Below are positions 6,696 through 7,726 of a stretch of 7,726 nucleotides of DNA, in pieces. The position numbers and the translations under genes are program-made. Where the stretch lies: the NCBI GenBank assembly GCA_947311125.1, contig CAMZKI010000171.1:1-7726 (forward strand), read 5' to 3'. Origin of the DNA: an uncultured Chlorobiota bacterium (lineage in GTDB: Bacteria; Bacteroidota; Bacteroidia; Bacteroidales; JAADGE01). The notes beneath the pieces are model-generated. The model worked only from the letters and a program-made list of their open reading frames with translations. It ran no database searches and had not been told where the DNA came from. Every line of letters begins with the position of its first letter. Positions within the stretch are counted from its first letter, which is position 1.

Positions 6696-7526
6696 TTATT
6701 CGTATATTAAAAAAGATGCATAATCAACAACTTTTGAAGAAGGGTATATATCTCCTGAGTTTCCGTATTTAAGCAGTTCTGTTTTTGCCGAATCGGAAAC
6801 GGAATTTGCGTATTCAAGCAATGTTGCAACGGGTCCGTATCCGCACATACTTATTTTGTTTTCTGTTACGGTTCTTATCAAATTTTCAGGGTTCATTTTT
6901 AAGATTTCGTTTATTGCCTTTTTGTCTTTATTTTTTCCTTCTTCAGGGCTTACATAATGAGAAAAATCTGTTGAGGATATAACGCATATTTTACGCTTAA
7001 GTTTTAAAGATGCCCTGTTTAATCTTTCGGTAACAAATTGTGCATTATAATAATTCTGAACTGATACTGTTATAGGAACAATTTTAAAGTCATAATCAAT
7101 AAAATATTGAAGCAAAGGAAGTATAACTTCACCGGAATGTTCATATTTATGAGCTTCTTCTGAATAGGGCAATTCCAGCAACTCGTTTAATTCCGTATCT
7201 GTTTTATTTGTTTTTAAGGGTGTTTCCCATGCATCATTCGGGTCAAGGTTTAGTTCTTTCCCGTAACCTGTATGATTCGGATTTACGATAACAAAAGTAT
7301 CAAATTTTTGCTGTGCTGCTTTCAGTATCTCAAAAAAATGTACGGCTTGGTATGCCGAATAAATGTAGCCTGCGTGAGGAACTATCCCGCCAAGTATTTT
7401 ATTTTTTGCCAAATTCAGTTTTATCAAATCAATTTCAGTTTCCTGAATTCTGCCTATAAGATTTAGAAGTTCTGTTTTATCTGACGGATAAAATTTTCCG
7501 GCAACATAAGGTTTTCTTATTTTCAT
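6696..7526 (-). CDS. amrB: MEMO-family protein, AmmeMemoRadiSam system protein B
   Basis: A 276-residue MEMO-like protein, related to the LigB-type extradiol dioxygenase fold. The start gives the typical opening MKIRKPYVAGKFYP. Conserved metal-pocket motifs appear in order: VPHAGY at 49-54 (H51), NPNHTG at 82-87 (H85), EHS at 129-131, STDFSHY at 185-191 and MCGYGP at 227-232 (C228). H51, H85 and C228 correspond to the His/His/Cys metal ligands of human MEMO1. A GNSGD motif at 255-259 and the VVDYASFLI ending also fit. There is no signal peptide or membrane segment. In prokaryotes it often accompanies AMMECR1 and a radical SAM protein, with unclear biochemical function; neither partner is in this window. 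The next gene starts 21 nt downstream, suggesting a two-gene unit. No convincing promoter is visible in the 7527-7650 leader. Confidence 0.92.
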   Translation of the reverse strand: MKIRKPYVAGKFYPSDKTELLNLIGRIQETEIDLIKLNLAKNKILGGIVPHAGYIYSAYQAVHFFEILKAAQQKFDTFVIVNPNHTGYGKELNLDPNDAWETPLKTNKTDTELNELLELPYSEEAHKYEHSGEVILPLLQYFIDYDFKIVPITVSVQNYYNAQFVTERLNRASLKLKRKICVISSTDFSHYVSPEEGKNKDKKAINEILKMNPENLIRTVTENKISMCGYGPVATLLEYANSVSDSAKTELLKYGNSGDIYPSSKVVDYASFLIYE

Positions 7527-7578
7527 GTGTTTATTTTTATAATCTTTTCAACGGCACATAGGAATACCCGTATGCTTA

Positions 7579-7615
7579 ATTATTGCTTTTTATAAAATTC
7601 TGTACGCGCAATAAT
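7579..7615. repeat. Short inverted repeat upstream of amrB
   Basis: ATTATTGC at 7579-7586 and GCAATAAT at 7608-7615 form an 8-bp inverted repeat with a 21-nt spacer, 53-89 nt upstream of the amrB start. It could be an operator or a leader hairpin, or chance in AT-rich DNA. Nothing else supports a function. Confidence 0.3.
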
Positions 7616-7654
7616 AATTTTCTTGTGTGTTAATTTTATATAATGTGAATATTA

Positions 7655-7692
7655 AAAATCCGTCAAATTTATGCGAAAAAATGACGGATTTT
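7655..7692. terminator. Hairpin terminator, probably bidirectional
   Basis: A perfect 11-bp stem (AAAATCCGTCA at 7655-7665, TGACGGATTTT at 7682-7692) has a 16-nt loop. The A-tract on one side and the T-tract on the other let it work in both directions, with a slightly longer T-run on the minus strand. It lies about 130 nt upstream of amrB, so it most likely ends a minus-strand gene beyond the window and insulates amrB from it. The rest of 7527-7726 shows no gene. Confidence 0.75.
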
Positions 7693-7726
7693 AAAACCGG
7701 TTAAAATATTATATTATTTATTATTA

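Overview
The window is AT-rich and every gene I can support lies on the minus strand, so transcription runs from high to low coordinates. Proteins, gene order and leaders point to Bacteroidota, probably a Bacteroidales-like fermenter. The partial topoisomerase IV subunit B has the Bacteroidota-type sequence. The methylmalonyl-CoA epimerase / carboxyltransferase / gamma / biotin carrier / beta-subunit cluster is typical of that phylum. The leaders are A-rich and lack a recognisable Shine-Dalgarno sequence. The taxonomic call is inference from remembered family sequences.

Layout in transcription order. (1) 7527-7726 has no gene. It holds a strong hairpin at 7655-7692 that probably ends a gene beyond the window. 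(2) 7526-6225 holds two closely spaced genes: a MEMO-family protein (AmmeMemoRadiSam system protein B) and a small stand-alone HsdR-N-like PD-(D/E)XK protein. (3) 6224-6111 is a 114-nt gap with a 12-bp perfect palindrome and a weak promoter candidate. (4) 6110-1657 is a compact five-gene operon: methylmalonyl-CoA epimerase, carboxyltransferase alpha subunit, membrane gamma subunit, biotin carrier and Na+-pump beta subunit. It ends at a hairpin terminator at 1594-1629. (5) 1407-1593 is the parE leader region. (6) 1406 down to the left edge is parE, truncated by the window.

The five-gene operon encodes a sodium-translocating methylmalonyl-CoA decarboxylase together with its epimerase. Methylmalonyl-CoA made from succinyl-CoA is epimerised. 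MmdA then moves its carboxyl group to biotin on the carrier protein. The beta subunit releases CO2 while exporting Na+, and the gamma subunit holds the complex at the membrane. The product is propionyl-CoA plus a sodium gradient, which is the energy-conserving step of succinate-to-propionate fermentation. No biotin carboxylase is present, which favours decarboxylation over ATP-driven carboxylation.

Two things stand out. The beta subunit carries an N-terminal extension of about 160 residues that looks like an exported lipocalin-like domain. The left edge carries a perfect 46-bp inverted repeat exactly where the parE protein stops matching its family, which is most simply a fold-back chimera at a contig end. 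I saw no mobile element, CRISPR array, tRNA or rRNA, and nothing that supports a wholly new system.
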